IMG/VR virus record: IMGVR_UViG_3300008266_000125
Location: 1 to 41,822 of that record
Strand: one strand, 5' to 3'
Origin: a virus
DNA: 41,822 nt
In this document: one piece after another, positions 10,001 to 18,661 of the stretch
Position numbering within the stretch: position 1 is the stretch's first letter
Layout of the letters: each line of letters starts with the position of its first letter
Program-made: the position numbers and the translations under genes
Notes under the pieces: generated by a model
What the model was told of the DNA's origin: nothing
What the model saw: the letters and a program-made list of their open reading frames with translations, nothing else
The model's database searches: none

Positions 10001-10154
10001 CTTCAATTGATTCCGAATCCGTCACAATAATTTCGACGGCGACTTCAACTTCAACATTCAGTTTTTGCCAATCACCGACATTCCCCAACAACCAATCCGT
10101 TTTCCCGGTTGTGAATGTTTCGGAATATTCGCGTTTTTTAATTTTTACACTCAT
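7068..10154 (-). CDS. Large tail-tip / baseplate protein
   Basis: A 1028-aa, beta-rich, Asn/Thr/Phe-rich protein. The frame extends two codons further to a TTG, but the ATG at 10154 is preferred. The start lies inside the 3' end of the preceding 82-aa gene, a 17-nt overlap. No transmembrane segment or enzyme motif is evident. Its size and position after the tape measure and the tail-associated 584-aa protein match the host-specificity or tip protein that closes the siphophage tail. It probably forms the hub or shaft onto which the 541-aa fibre attaches. Confidence 0.6.
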   Translation of the reverse strand: MSVKIKKREYSETFTTGKTDWLLGNVGDWQKLNVEVEVAVEIIVTDSESIEVNNTLKTIKLNSGKNWGDFGFDNGMLVKLRGVAINEDFPNGTIIEGEFTILNVYDDTIEVDTLEINSINPDPMIFTEFTTGFKPFENSTESFKDILIYSDIESEGCVASYCHLTNEDFDTTQLKSFIDQTTPEMNCEGINTLSVGTWKDFELTGYQSGMAIRKSKIRKIISPTQNAETIYLKNETFETMRLQIDEPGNRVAKPMKFVGTNLQNNFQNVTSNIYIVRSPLTGSYITTQTSNCFLYDASQDDPRDIFFNVSFRITNSQSGFFTTTDFVSLVLLKFDGNTFLSRTELKKWTNTKSRLNQTLTFSEVVNVNILEGESFVLAFEYNNNTDATYIDIKVEQAEIQTELQAVFPTTHKRFYELEIDFMIPSIFETLSNLENMEIPEYLNGDGSLTDNLKLYFYPEWNNPNTKIQNDLNQTKRLGNTGWFNENFNELPNDFSVDSIEYFDELGNPVASIDYANKTKVKSIISGVQNLGLTTECGFGFAWIPNDENDFKNKTTSFHKNLFINSGDVENGFVLDTLFPGVFYGFGSGNASMNVENVKFTQVGNKIVFEAMFVPTSDFFSVFDSKDSTNRKYILWLSVADGTLVRNFSNRVSLLVDLNDMVKSIPPAGQYEYLDNAFIEHPYLETNVGELVFDGIVQDDLLCRIPFRIPKDGSIVFQKMKFGFDVFNVSTGVSFELEKYEVDLVSSPIDSSGVQQFNFDQSRGFKLENGNNKNWVKIKNEPTMNTANLNGYLAYFATKIRWEDWIKRNDVPGVFYDATKANNGFNNDWFDFYTNSGFKLNFFTKIDAIENGDLKQFTNRFEVKLKDYDQNENISVEHKYFRDSDNTLLNVGTDPETGKPLGVILSNEPTRIEIAFQILDSGNWDPSNVYAVTTIEIDKGAGRFEQRQLSSVWGSENDNPLKPIAGETKLKIEVDGTFKFLTTKCLVDPELLQPGEKYRITGRVGCYDASGEDGFDPGLYEFRYEDTFE

Positions 10155-10386
10155 TTTCAAAATCTTTTATAAGTTTCAAGGCTTCATCCGTTTTTCCTTC
10201 TTTTGCCAAATTTACCACTTTTTGTGACACGTTTTTTAATTTCAACATTTTATCCTTTTGATCATCCGGACAATTATCAATGGCAACTTTTATTGATTTG
10301 TCAATCATGTTTTGTTGCGATTTTATTTGTTCAATTGCGTTTTTAGATAAATTCATTTGATTTATCAAGTTTTCAAATTCTGTCAT
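10138..10386 (-). CDS. Small coiled-coil tail-region protein
   Basis: An 82-aa, charged, all-helical protein. It contains heptad-like hydrophobic spacing and a central KLKNVSQKVVNLAKEGK segment, ending in a cysteine. It overlaps the upstream 584-aa gene by 4 nt (ATGA) and the downstream 1028-aa gene by 17 nt, so it is co-translated with tail-tip proteins. It may be a chaperone or small tip component. No family recognised. Confidence 0.55.
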   Translation of the reverse strand: MTEFENLINQMNLSKNAIEQIKSQQNMIDKSIKVAIDNCPDDQKDKMLKLKNVSQKVVNLAKEGKTDEALKLIKDFENECKN

Positions 10387-12137
10387 AATAGTTCGATTTT
10401 CAAATTGTTTGTGTATTTTCTTTTTATTCTATAATCAATTAACCCGGTTGTTTTGTTTGGATTGTAAACGATTTTTTCAATGATGATTTCATTTCCATCG
10501 TCATCAATTGCGATGTTGTTTTCCAATAAAATTGAAAAATCTTGAATAGTCATTGGAACCGGTTGTTGTTCGTATCTGAAAAACTGATTGTGTTCACCTT
10601 GATATTCCGCGAACGAATTAATGAAATGGAATTTGTCCCAAAGTTTTCGCGCATCCAAATTTTTTCGTTGATCATTTGCCAATTTAGATCCAACCATTTT
10701 GACAACTTTTCCCGATGTCAAAAAATGCGATGACAACAACAAAGATCCGACGCGTTCTTCAATCTTTGATTTGAAATTTGTTCCACCGCCAAAAATACCG
10801 GTCAAAGAATCCACAATTCCACCAAGAACACGCGCCAATTTTTCAACTTCATTCAATGATTTTTTTTCAACACCCAACGAAAAAGGAATTTGAATTTCTG
10901 TCAAATTCTTAATTGTCACAAAATCTTGAATATTTACGCTGACCGGACTTGTGATCGCTTGAAAAACACGTCCGTCCGAATTGTCCAATGTGTTTTGATC
11001 TTGAACATCCAATGTCCAATAAATGTTATAATTTGAAATTATTTCATTTGTGTTCAATTTATATTTTTGATGCAAACGTTCTTGGTCATTGAAATAAGAA
11101 GGTATTTGATAAGATGACGGAAATTGGAAATTGTCGCGTCTTTGTAAATAAAAAGTCCCGTCTTTGATTCTAAAATCCGCGTTGAACATTTCTTTCATCG
11201 TTCGGATCAAATCACCAAACAAATAAATCGGTTCACTATTTGTTGGAAAACCACGTTCCCCGCTTGATCCACCTTTTTTTGATTTTCTTGGAATGTGAAC
11301 CCAATTCAATTCGTCAATGTCGGAATAAAAATTCAATCCCAAATGTTCACATCCTTTTTCAAGCATTTTTCGAAAACTCATTCCAAGATGAAAACGTTTT
11401 GTTGGCAAAATTTGCGCAAATACTTGATTGATTAAATTGATCACCGCGATTGTCATTGCAATAATATAAGCCAAACGCGCCAACGCTTTCAATGTTACCA
11501 ATATAAAATCACCCAAATCCCAAGCGGTTACAACGCCCGCACCAACACCAACCGAAACACCAACAACCGGCGTTGACGCGTTGATGATGTCGGCGATTGT
11601 TTCGGATAACTTTTCAACGTTTTCGATTATTTCTTTTGTCATCATATAAATCGACATTGACAAAACAATCAATTGCATCCCGTCGGGAATGTAATTGATC
11701 ACATAAGGAACACGAACAAAATCGGAATTGGTGATTGTTCCTTTTTCGTATAAATATGCGAATGAAAATCCGTCGGCGACATCGTTCAACCAATCTTCAC
11801 CCTTTTTTTTCTTTAATGAACAAATGATTTCTTCACCACCAATTGTTGTCATGCCATCGGTAAAATCTAAATATCCCAAAAATTCAAAAGTTGGATTTGT
11901 TGGATCACCAATGACAATTTTGTATTCATCACCTTCAAAGACACCAACACCGCCATTCAAGCCGTCCAAAACACGTTGTTGCAAATATTTGTTTGCATCA
12001 TCCACAAACGCCAATTCCGACACGTTAATCGCGCCGGAATCCTTTTTGTTCAACCAATCAATTGTGATTTCCAAGTCTTGCCAATTTCGAGGTTCACCGA
12101 AATCATTTCCGTTTATAAAATGTCTAATTTCCGCCAT
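10383..12137 (-). CDS. Tail-associated protein (distal tail / tip candidate)
   Basis: A 584-aa protein directly after the tape measure. The N-terminus (RHFINGNDFGEPRNW) resembles a beta-sandwich tail adaptor. Around residues 190-245 there is an unusual hydrophobic Ala/Val/Ile/Gly-rich stretch that could cross or disrupt a membrane. The C-terminal half has FHLGMSFRKMLEKGCEHLGL and a strand-rich DGTFYLQRRDNFQFP segment, a layout recurrent in Bacteroidota siphophages. It may be the distal tail protein or the tail-associated protein of the tip hub. The hydrophobic stretch is odd for a structural protein and suggests involvement in DNA entry. Confidence 0.55.
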   Translation of the reverse strand: MAEIRHFINGNDFGEPRNWQDLEITIDWLNKKDSGAINVSELAFVDDANKYLQQRVLDGLNGGVGVFEGDEYKIVIGDPTNPTFEFLGYLDFTDGMTTIGGEEIICSLKKKKGEDWLNDVADGFSFAYLYEKGTITNSDFVRVPYVINYIPDGMQLIVLSMSIYMMTKEIIENVEKLSETIADIINASTPVVGVSVGVGAGVVTAWDLGDFILVTLKALARLAYIIAMTIAVINLINQVFAQILPTKRFHLGMSFRKMLEKGCEHLGLNFYSDIDELNWVHIPRKSKKGGSSGERGFPTNSEPIYLFGDLIRTMKEMFNADFRIKDGTFYLQRRDNFQFPSSYQIPSYFNDQERLHQKYKLNTNEIISNYNIYWTLDVQDQNTLDNSDGRVFQAITSPVSVNIQDFVTIKNLTEIQIPFSLGVEKKSLNEVEKLARVLGGIVDSLTGIFGGGTNFKSKIEERVGSLLLSSHFLTSGKVVKMVGSKLANDQRKNLDARKLWDKFHFINSFAEYQGEHNQFFRYEQQPVPMTIQDFSILLENNIAIDDDGNEIIIEKIVYNPNKTTGLIDYRIKRKYTNNLKIELL

Positions 12138-15100
12138 TACAATCGAGGTTTTCGGGTTCTATAAATATTTCGTTCTAATTTGTTTTTTTTCGTTATTGTT
12201 TCCACAATTTCAACAACGCCATCCATCACACCAACAACATCCAAGTTTTGAACCGGTTTTGATTCAATGGCGTTTTTCACTTCACGCATTTCATCGATCA
12301 ACCTTTTATCAGTTGTTCCAACCGGAACCGCTTTAATGAACGCTTTTCGTTGTCCGGAAAAGAAATTTGAATCAACTTTTCCCATCGATGCAATATCTTT
12401 CATTTTGTAGAAATTATCTTTTCCAAGATTTTCCATTTCGCGCGCGCTGAAAATACCTTCTTTTCCTTCAACCATGATTGGGATTCCACCTTGATTTCCG
12501 CGATGCGATTGTCCTTTGAAAATTCCGTTTGACGGCAATTTATCTTCAACAACACCACCATCACCAAAAGACGCCGAAATCGATTCAAGAATTGAGAAAT
12601 CGCGCAACGCTTTTAAAATTGGATCTTTGTCACCTTGCGACGCGTAATTGTTATAGCTTGTATATAAGGCGCGAACTTTTTCGATTCGTTCTTTTCGTTT
12701 TTCTTGCTTGATCAATTCCGCTTCGCGTTTTCCCAATTCACGTTGTTCAAATGCCAATGTATTCGACAAACCTTGTTCCGCGCGTTGTCTTTGAACGTCA
12801 ATCAATTGTGTTTGTTTTTCAACTTCTTGTTTGGAAACATCAACGCGTTTTTGTGAAATTTCAACCGCTTTGTCCAACACTTGATTCAAAACATTTTTTA
12901 AATCTTCAATAAATTTTTCGTATTCGTCAATCGATTTTTGGTTTGATTCACGCGTCAATTCAACGTTTTTGTTTGCCAAATCTTCTTTGATTTGTTTTTC
13001 CAATGATGCGCGTTCACGCAACAATTCCAATTCACGTTGCGAATCTTTTTCAACCAACTTCAATTCCGCGTCAATTGACTTGATTCGATTTTGTCGTCTT
13101 TGCGCTTCCGCGTCTTCAATTATTTTGGTTTTTTGTTTCTCTAAATATTCTAACTTTTCCAAAATTGATTTTCGTTCCTTTTGGCTTATGTCTTCCGGGT
13201 TGATTGCTTTTAAGTTTTCAATTTGCTTGTTCAGTAAATCAAACAATCCCAATTCTTCTTTGTCAACTTTTAAATTGTTTGTCAATTCTTTCACATTGAT
13301 TCCCGCCAATTTCAATTCCTTGTTTAAATCACGGAAATCACGAACGCCGTTTCGGGTTTCCATCACGAATTCACGGAAACGATTGATGTCGATTTCGTTC
13401 ATTCCGGTTCCTTGCAATTGTTTGTTTAATTCAACGATGTTGTTTAATGCCAATTCTTGATCATTCACAAACACTTTGAAGTTTCCGTCTTTGTCATATT
13501 CAATTTGAAAATCAAGATTCAATCCCATGTTCGACGCTTCTTTGGTGAATTCATCCAATTCCTTTTGCGAGTTTTGACGGAACACAACCAAAAAACGATT
13601 GAATTCATTGATCCTTGCTTTAAAATTTTTAGTCACATCATTCACGTATTGTTCCGACAAATTCTTTTCCGTATCAATCAAGTCAATCAACAAATCCAAG
13701 TTTTGTTCAAATATGTCGCGATTGATTTCACGGGTTTTTTTCGCGTTTTCAACACGCCCCAAATTCAATTCGTTTTCCGCTTTGATAACTTCTAAAAGGG
13801 CGGTTTGTTGTTCTTCAATTAATTCGTTTGAAATTTCCAAATCAATCCCGCGTCTTTGCGCCAATGCTTGAACTTGTTCGGCAAACGCGATTCCTTCCGA
13901 TTGTAAATCAAGTGACTTTGCTTCAACAACGTTTGCCAATGCATTTTGTTTGACTTTATTGTTTGCCACTTCTAATTGTTTTTTCGCAACTTCTAATTGT
14001 TTTTTATTCAATTGCTCTTGGACTTGCAAAGCCAATTTGGAATTGTAAAGTTGTGTTTTTAAAGACAATGTCGCGTCGTCCGCCTTTGATTGAATGATCG
14101 CCAATTTTCCCGCCATTCTTTCAATTTCTCTATTCAATGAACGGACTTGATCTTCAATTTTAAACGATCTGTCAATGTATTCCAAACCGGCAACAATAGC
14201 CGTTGCGCCTTGTTCAAATGACTTTTTAATTTCTTTCATTCCTTTGTTCATCGTTTCTTTCGCCCCGTCAAAATTAAACGTCAACGCTTGAAAAATTGCC
14301 GTAAATCCATCAACTAAAACAACTTTTGCAACTTTTCCAAAAGTGATCAAAGAAGACGACAAAGACATCATCACCTTTTCCATTCGAACCGCACCCGCAC
14401 GCGATGAACCAAACATTGAAGCCAATCCCGCCAAACCTACAATCACCAATCCAATGATCGACGCTTTTAACGCCGTGTTTAAACGTCCAAATGAAATTGT
14501 GAATCTTTGAAGCGCGGTTGCATTATTCCCCAACGACGTTTCCATTTCGTCAACTTCTTGACGTGTCTTTGTCAATATACCGACGAAATTATTCATGACG
14601 CCATCAAGGGCGGAAATATTTGTTTTGAAAAGATCGGATGACTTTAACGCGTTGATGATGCTTTCTTCATAGTTTCCGACGTTGATTTTGTTTTTGATGA
14701 ACTGATCGGAATTGTCGGACAACACCGCCGTCAATTCGTCGATTTCTTGGTTGTATGCTTTTATTTGATCCGCTTGTTCTTTCATGTCTAATGACTGAAC
14801 AACCAAACGCAACGCCGACATTCTTTCGCGAACATCATCCAAAGTTTTGATTTCTTCTTTTTCCAAAACCAATTTCGCTTTCAACATTTTTTGTTCTTCT
14901 TTCGACAACGTTGTCAATTTCAAAACTTCACTTTGTTGTTTTCTAATTTCACCGGAAACACGCTTGATCGCCAATTCCGCTTCGACGCGTTCTTTGTTTA
15001 AATCGCGATCAACCTTGACACCAAGATTTGACAATGTGTTGATTTCTTTCAACCTTGAACGATGTTCCGCCAATTGTTTGTCCAATGCAACCAAATCATT

Positions 15101-15400
15101 CAATTGATCTTCCGTTGTTTGCGCTTCTTTTTTCTTGGTTTCCAAAAAGGCTTTTTCAATTTTGTTGATGTCTTCTTTGGCGTCACCATATTTTTTCACG
15201 GCTTTCACCAATGCTTCCGTTTGAACTTCCGTGTCTTTTATTACATCAACATTATCAATGTCGATGAACTTTGTTTTTTCCCGAACTTCTTTCGCTTTTT
15301 TGATTAAATCATCACCAAGCGCGTCAAAGTCTTTTCGGATTTTATCGAATCCGCCATCATCGGAAAAAAAGTCGCTATACTTAAAAATTATTGATTCCAT
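12137..15400 (-). CDS. Tail tape measure protein
   Basis: A 1087-aa protein. Long charged coiled-coil regions (about residues 15-300 and 400-960) flank a hydrophobic segment near residues 310-330 (ASIIGLVIVGLAGLASMFG). The C-terminus holds the glycine-rich tail common in these proteins (FGDGGVVEDKLPSNG, then RGNQGGIPIMVEGKEG). It is the longest gene in the window, as usual for siphoviruses. It sets tail length during assembly and is ejected with the DNA; at roughly 0.15 nm per residue it would give a tail near 160 nm (inference). The stop codon overlaps the next start (TAATG). Confidence 0.93.
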   Translation of the reverse strand: MESIIFKYSDFFSDDGGFDKIRKDFDALGDDLIKKAKEVREKTKFIDIDNVDVIKDTEVQTEALVKAVKKYGDAKEDINKIEKAFLETKKKEAQTTEDQLNDLVALDKQLAEHRSRLKEINTLSNLGVKVDRDLNKERVEAELAIKRVSGEIRKQQSEVLKLTTLSKEEQKMLKAKLVLEKEEIKTLDDVRERMSALRLVVQSLDMKEQADQIKAYNQEIDELTAVLSDNSDQFIKNKINVGNYEESIINALKSSDLFKTNISALDGVMNNFVGILTKTRQEVDEMETSLGNNATALQRFTISFGRLNTALKASIIGLVIVGLAGLASMFGSSRAGAVRMEKVMMSLSSSLITFGKVAKVVLVDGFTAIFQALTFNFDGAKETMNKGMKEIKKSFEQGATAIVAGLEYIDRSFKIEDQVRSLNREIERMAGKLAIIQSKADDATLSLKTQLYNSKLALQVQEQLNKKQLEVAKKQLEVANNKVKQNALANVVEAKSLDLQSEGIAFAEQVQALAQRRGIDLEISNELIEEQQTALLEVIKAENELNLGRVENAKKTREINRDIFEQNLDLLIDLIDTEKNLSEQYVNDVTKNFKARINEFNRFLVVFRQNSQKELDEFTKEASNMGLNLDFQIEYDKDGNFKVFVNDQELALNNIVELNKQLQGTGMNEIDINRFREFVMETRNGVRDFRDLNKELKLAGINVKELTNNLKVDKEELGLFDLLNKQIENLKAINPEDISQKERKSILEKLEYLEKQKTKIIEDAEAQRRQNRIKSIDAELKLVEKDSQRELELLRERASLEKQIKEDLANKNVELTRESNQKSIDEYEKFIEDLKNVLNQVLDKAVEISQKRVDVSKQEVEKQTQLIDVQRQRAEQGLSNTLAFEQRELGKREAELIKQEKRKERIEKVRALYTSYNNYASQGDKDPILKALRDFSILESISASFGDGGVVEDKLPSNGIFKGQSHRGNQGGIPIMVEGKEGIFSAREMENLGKDNFYKMKDIASMGKVDSNFFSGQRKAFIKAVPVGTTDKRLIDEMREVKNAIESKPVQNLDVVGVMDGVVEIVETITKKNKLERNIYRTRKPRL
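13968..14006. repeat. Short tandem repeat in tape measure gene
   Basis: Two nearly identical copies of a 21-nt unit encode back-to-back KKQLEVA heptads within a coiled coil. This is a recent in-frame duplication of one heptad and would lengthen the helix slightly. Confidence 0.7.
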
Positions 15401-16151
15401 TTTTTTTCGGGTTTTTTTCTTTTAAATGTTCCAACGTTGCATAAAATGTGAACGTCATCATTTCGTCCAATTTTTGATTTGTTCTTTCGGCAACCGCAAT
15501 TCCGAATTTTTGGAAATCAACTTCCAATGTTCGTTCCATGTTGTTTGAAACCCAAACATTCCAATTGTTTGGTTTGTCATGTTCCAATATTTCTTTTTCA
15601 ATGGTGAACAATCCGTCGTCGTCAAATTTACCATTTATAATTCCGTCTAATAAATTATTCACTCGACGGACGCGCAACGCGGTTTGTTCTTTGTCGCCAT
15701 TTTTTGGAAAAAATTCGGGATAGTAAACCACCAATTCCGTTTCGATTTTTTTTTTTACTTCTTTCAATTTGTCAATTGATTCCCCAAATCCAAAACCGAT
15801 TCGATCCAAATGTTCCAAGCAACGATCAAGATCATCCGGCGAAAAAGTTTTGTATTCCGTTTTATCAATTCGCTTCACTAAAACCGCAAATGATTTTCCG
15901 ATTGGCGTGAAATTATTAAACGCATTAAAAACCGATTGACGGCGATTTTCCAATTCTTGCAACGCTTCCGTTGTCATTCCTTTTTTTACAAATTGAATCG
16001 CCTTTGCGGTTCGTTGGTCATAGTCTTCAAACGTGTTCCCGATTTCCATCGCTTGCATCTGATATTTATTGAATCTTTGAAAACGTAAAATTGGCAAATT
16101 GTGAATCGAATCAAATAATTCGATTTCATGGTTTTTGAATTTATAAATCAT
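15381..16151 (-). CDS. Tail assembly chaperone-position protein
   Basis: A 256-aa soluble, helical, charged protein immediately upstream of the tape measure, overlapping it by 20 nt. In siphoviruses this slot is held by the tail assembly chaperone, which coats the tape measure before tube polymerisation. The sequence gives no family signature I can name. I saw no second frame producing a longer fusion product, so a gpG/gpGT-type frameshift is not supported. The start overlaps the preceding membrane-protein gene by ATGA. Confidence 0.5.
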   Translation of the reverse strand: MIYKFKNHEIELFDSIHNLPILRFQRFNKYQMQAMEIGNTFEDYDQRTAKAIQFVKKGMTTEALQELENRRQSVFNAFNNFTPIGKSFAVLVKRIDKTEYKTFSPDDLDRCLEHLDRIGFGFGESIDKLKEVKKKIETELVVYYPEFFPKNGDKEQTALRVRRVNNLLDGIINGKFDDDGLFTIEKEILEHDKPNNWNVWVSNNMERTLEVDFQKFGIAVAERTNQKLDEMMTFTFYATLEHLKEKNPKKNGINNF

Positions 16152-16414
16152 CTTTTAATTATTAAATGCGTTAAACCTAAAACGATAAACGGGATCAACA
16201 AATCATGAATGTTGAACCCGAAACAAATCGAATGAATTAATGTGAATAAAACCGACAAATGAAATCGCAAACAAAAACGACATTGTGTCAAATCATAAAA
16301 AAGACGATGTTTTGACATTGCACCAATTAACAAAAGTTTGTCCCAAATTCCCCACTTTTCGAAAAGGGCGTCCACAAAATGAACCAATCCCAAAATCACA
16401 AATATTTTTTCCAT
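16148..16414 (-). CDS. Small membrane protein with CxxC motif
   Basis: An 88-aa hydrophobic protein with about three membrane segments (residues 4-17, 52-66, 70-84) and a central LTQCRFCLRFHL stretch holding a CxxC pair. It lies inside the tail operon between the tail terminator candidate and the chaperone-position gene, where a membrane protein has no structural reason to be. Similar CxxC membrane proteins occur in other phages (a DUF1360-like flavour), but I am not sure of the family. Possible roles are superinfection exclusion or an accessory lysis function. Confidence 0.6.
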   Translation of the reverse strand: MEKIFVILGLVHFVDALFEKWGIWDKLLLIGAMSKHRLFYDLTQCRFCLRFHLSVLFTLIHSICFGFNIHDLLIPFIVLGLTHLIIKR

Positions 16415-16426
16415 GTATTGTTGTTT

Positions 16427-17020
16427 TTAAATGTTGCAATCTTCTTGAATCTTAATTGTCAAATCAAATCGGAATGTTTGCATCGGTGCGCGATTGTATG
16501 ATTCAATTTCGTCAATCACGAATTCACGGAAACATTCACGCAAATCACGGATTTCCGCGTCGATCGTATATTCAAATTCATGATTCAACATTGTGTTGGT
16601 CAAAAGTCGTCGCGCTTCACGGATCAATTCTTGTGTGAACAATCCGTTGTCCAATTTCAATTTGTCAATTAATTCCAAATTTACGGAAAATATAATTCCG
16701 ACCGGGTACGAAATATAATTGAATTGATTTGGTTCAAATTCCGGACGTCCGGTTCCGACCATGAAAAAGAATTGACCTTTGAAATCATTGTCCGGCGTTA
16801 ACCTTTGATAATTTCTTGAACCGGTTTTGTCCGGCGCGTATGTTTCCGGAAAATAAAACGAACGCCCGTTTTGGTTTTTGAAAAATCTTTGCGCGATGAA
16901 ATACGGACGATCAATCCAAGATAAGTTCGCAAGAACTTTTCGAATTTCATCACAAGCGAATTCGATTTCAATCGGTGAACCAACAATGATTGGTTTATTT
17001 TGTAAATTGGTTATTGACAT
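16427..17020 (-). CDS. Tail terminator / head-tail completion candidate
   Basis: A 197-aa protein. The ATG at 17020 is chosen; the open frame extends further upstream but only into the previous gene. Features include an N-terminal helical part, a NYISYPVGIIFSVNLELIDK strand pair, and a C-terminal DAEIRDLRECFREF helix before a final strand (QTFRFDLTIKIQE). Size, fold pattern and position before the tail genes fit a tail terminator. It overlaps the previous gene by 26 nt. Confidence 0.45.
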   Translation of the reverse strand: MSITNLQNKPIIVGSPIEIEFACDEIRKVLANLSWIDRPYFIAQRFFKNQNGRSFYFPETYAPDKTGSRNYQRLTPDNDFKGQFFFMVGTGRPEFEPNQFNYISYPVGIIFSVNLELIDKLKLDNGLFTQELIREARRLLTNTMLNHEFEYTIDAEIRDLRECFREFVIDEIESYNRAPMQTFRFDLTIKIQEDCNI

Positions 17021-17435
17021 AGCTTTTAAAATTTGGTATAAAATAATTTTTGACAAACAATTGAAAGTTTTCGTCCGTTATACGCAACACGTCTTTGCCG
17101 TAACGCTTTAAAATGAATTTGTCGTATTCGACACCCGACGACACTTCGAAATGGTCGGAAAACGCCTTTATTTCAATATTTGCGTAAAAATCCCCACTAT
17201 CCTTCAAAGTTGTACGATCCGCCGGATCACCTTTTGAAATTTTCAAACGAATTGTTGTTCGCTTGTAACCGGGCAATTTTTCATTGTTTCCGTCAATTCC
17301 TTCACGGAACAATTGTTTGTTGACGATGAAATCTTTCAACACGAAATCAAATTGGCGAATCGTTTTTTCAAATTCCAAGAAAATGTCCGATTCCAATTTG
17401 TCCAAATATTCTTTTTGTTTTATAAAAATATCCAT
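16995..17435 (-). CDS. HK97 gp10-like head-tail connector candidate
   Basis: A 146-aa protein; the ATG at 17435 lies 2 nt after the preceding stop region and is preferred to an upstream non-ATG start. It resembles small virion proteins of Bacteroidota prophages: REGIDGNNEKLPGYKRTT, then TTLKDSGDFYANIEI, and a C-terminal LKRYGKDVLRITDEN motif. These are usually annotated as minor structural or head-tail joining proteins. Order (capsid, connector, this, terminator) supports that role. Confidence 0.5.
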   Translation of the reverse strand: MDIFIKQKEYLDKLESDIFLEFEKTIRQFDFVLKDFIVNKQLFREGIDGNNEKLPGYKRTTIRLKISKGDPADRTTLKDSGDFYANIEIKAFSDHFEVSSGVEYDKFILKRYGKDVLRITDENFQLFVKNYFIPNFKSYVNNQFTK

Positions 17436-17437
17436 AA

Positions 17438-18574
17438 TTAAACAACGCCATACGTCGGCGCGAATGAATCTTCCTTGCATCCTAAACAAACCGAATTGAT
17501 CCCGGAAATATTAAAAGAAACCGCCTTTAATTCTTTTTGATATTGCGTCGGAATGTTCGTCAATTTTGTATCGACGTCACCTTCTAAATCACGAATGATC
17601 ATCATTTTGATATTTTCTTCAATCGCGTTTATTTGTTGACTGAACTTCATCATGTTCAAAATCTTTTCCGTCACCTTGATTCCTAAAAGGTTTTTGAAGG
17701 CGAATTTGTTTTGAATGAAAAAATCGGTCAAATCACAAATCACGGAAAATTTAAGATTCAAACCGAACGATTGGTTTGATGAATAAAACACTTTTTCCAT
17801 GTCAAACATTTTTTCCTTTTCGTAATTACCGGACGCGACATATATTGGATAAACGTGAAAATGATTTTGAATTGATTTCCAAACTGACAAATGTGGATCG
17901 TTGCATCCACCACAAACACCCGTGTCCCAATTAAAGTTGGAATAATTGATCGCGTTTGACGCCAAATCGTCTTGATAATATCCAAGAACAAAAACACCGC
18001 CCGAATAGTTTTCAATTTTGAATGACTTCAAATCGATGTCGGTTGATTTCCATGTCCAACCGGGTGAATTTGTTGACTGAACTTCGAATGTGTGAATTGG
18101 ATCCAATTTTGACGAATGGAACAAATACAAATTCAACGTTTCATCCGATGCGAATTGCAATCCAACTTCCTTGATAATCGCTTTTAAACCCGACAATGTT
18201 TTCACACGGATTTGGAAACCAACGAAACGACCTTGATTTGTGATCGTATCATTAACCCAACCATATTTGTTCAACAAAACGGATTGTTCCAATAATGTTT
18301 TCCCATATTCGTTCAATTGACGATATTGAAAAAGATCATTGAACATTTCATTCATTGAATCTTTGATTGTGTTTTCCAAATAATTGTTCAAATCATAAGT
18401 TGACGGAATCAATGTTTGAATAATATCCAAAGACAACGCCGGATGTTTTTGTTGGTAGTATTCACCCGTTTCGGTTTGCGTCAATGCTGTATTAATCACA
18501 ATTGAATTGTCGAAATGTTGACGCCATCCAATCAAATTTTTGTATTGCGGGAATAAATCTATTGAATTAAACAT
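17438..18574 (-). CDS. Putative virion/connector protein
   Basis: A 378-aa protein starting at the ATG at 18574; the frame opens upstream through a terminator hairpin, so longer starts are unlikely. It is a mixed alpha/beta protein with two cysteine pairs (GVCGGCNDP near residue 220 and SVCLGCKED near 365) that could bind metal or form disulfides. It follows the capsid gene after a strong terminator, in the position of head-tail connector genes. No family recognised. Confidence 0.55.
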   Translation of the reverse strand: MFNSIDLFPQYKNLIGWRQHFDNSIVINTALTQTETGEYYQQKHPALSLDIIQTLIPSTYDLNNYLENTIKDSMNEMFNDLFQYRQLNEYGKTLLEQSVLLNKYGWVNDTITNQGRFVGFQIRVKTLSGLKAIIKEVGLQFASDETLNLYLFHSSKLDPIHTFEVQSTNSPGWTWKSTDIDLKSFKIENYSGGVFVLGYYQDDLASNAINYSNFNWDTGVCGGCNDPHLSVWKSIQNHFHVYPIYVASGNYEKEKMFDMEKVFYSSNQSFGLNLKFSVICDLTDFFIQNKFAFKNLLGIKVTEKILNMMKFSQQINAIEENIKMMIIRDLEGDVDTKLTNIPTQYQKELKAVSFNISGINSVCLGCKEDSFAPTYGVV

Positions 18575-18600
18575 TTTTTTATTTTTTGAGTTAAACAAAA

Positions 18601-18639
18601 AAACGCCGTTCAATTCCGAATGGAACCAAAACGGCGTTT
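18601..18639 (-). terminator. Strong intrinsic terminator after the capsid gene
   Basis: A perfect 10-bp GC-rich stem (arms 18601-18610 and 18630-18639), extendable inside the loop by about seven more pairs with wobbles. On the minus strand it is followed by seven T residues. It starts 22 nt after the capsid stop. No promoter is visible between it and the next gene, so downstream genes must be expressed by readthrough. Confidence 0.85.
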
Positions 18640-18661
18640 GTTTTTAAAAAATTAGTTCCGA

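Noticed and set aside
11728-12336. 202-codon plus-strand open frame opposite the tail genes
   Set aside because: It lies antisense to the tail-associated and tape measure genes, has Phe/Ser-rich low-complexity composition typical of a shadow frame, and no plus-strand promoter or other plus-strand gene exists.
15381-16414. Programmed frameshift between tail chaperone genes
   Set aside because: The two frames before the tape measure are joined by a plain ATGA overlap, and the first encodes a membrane protein; no slippery site and long second frame were seen.
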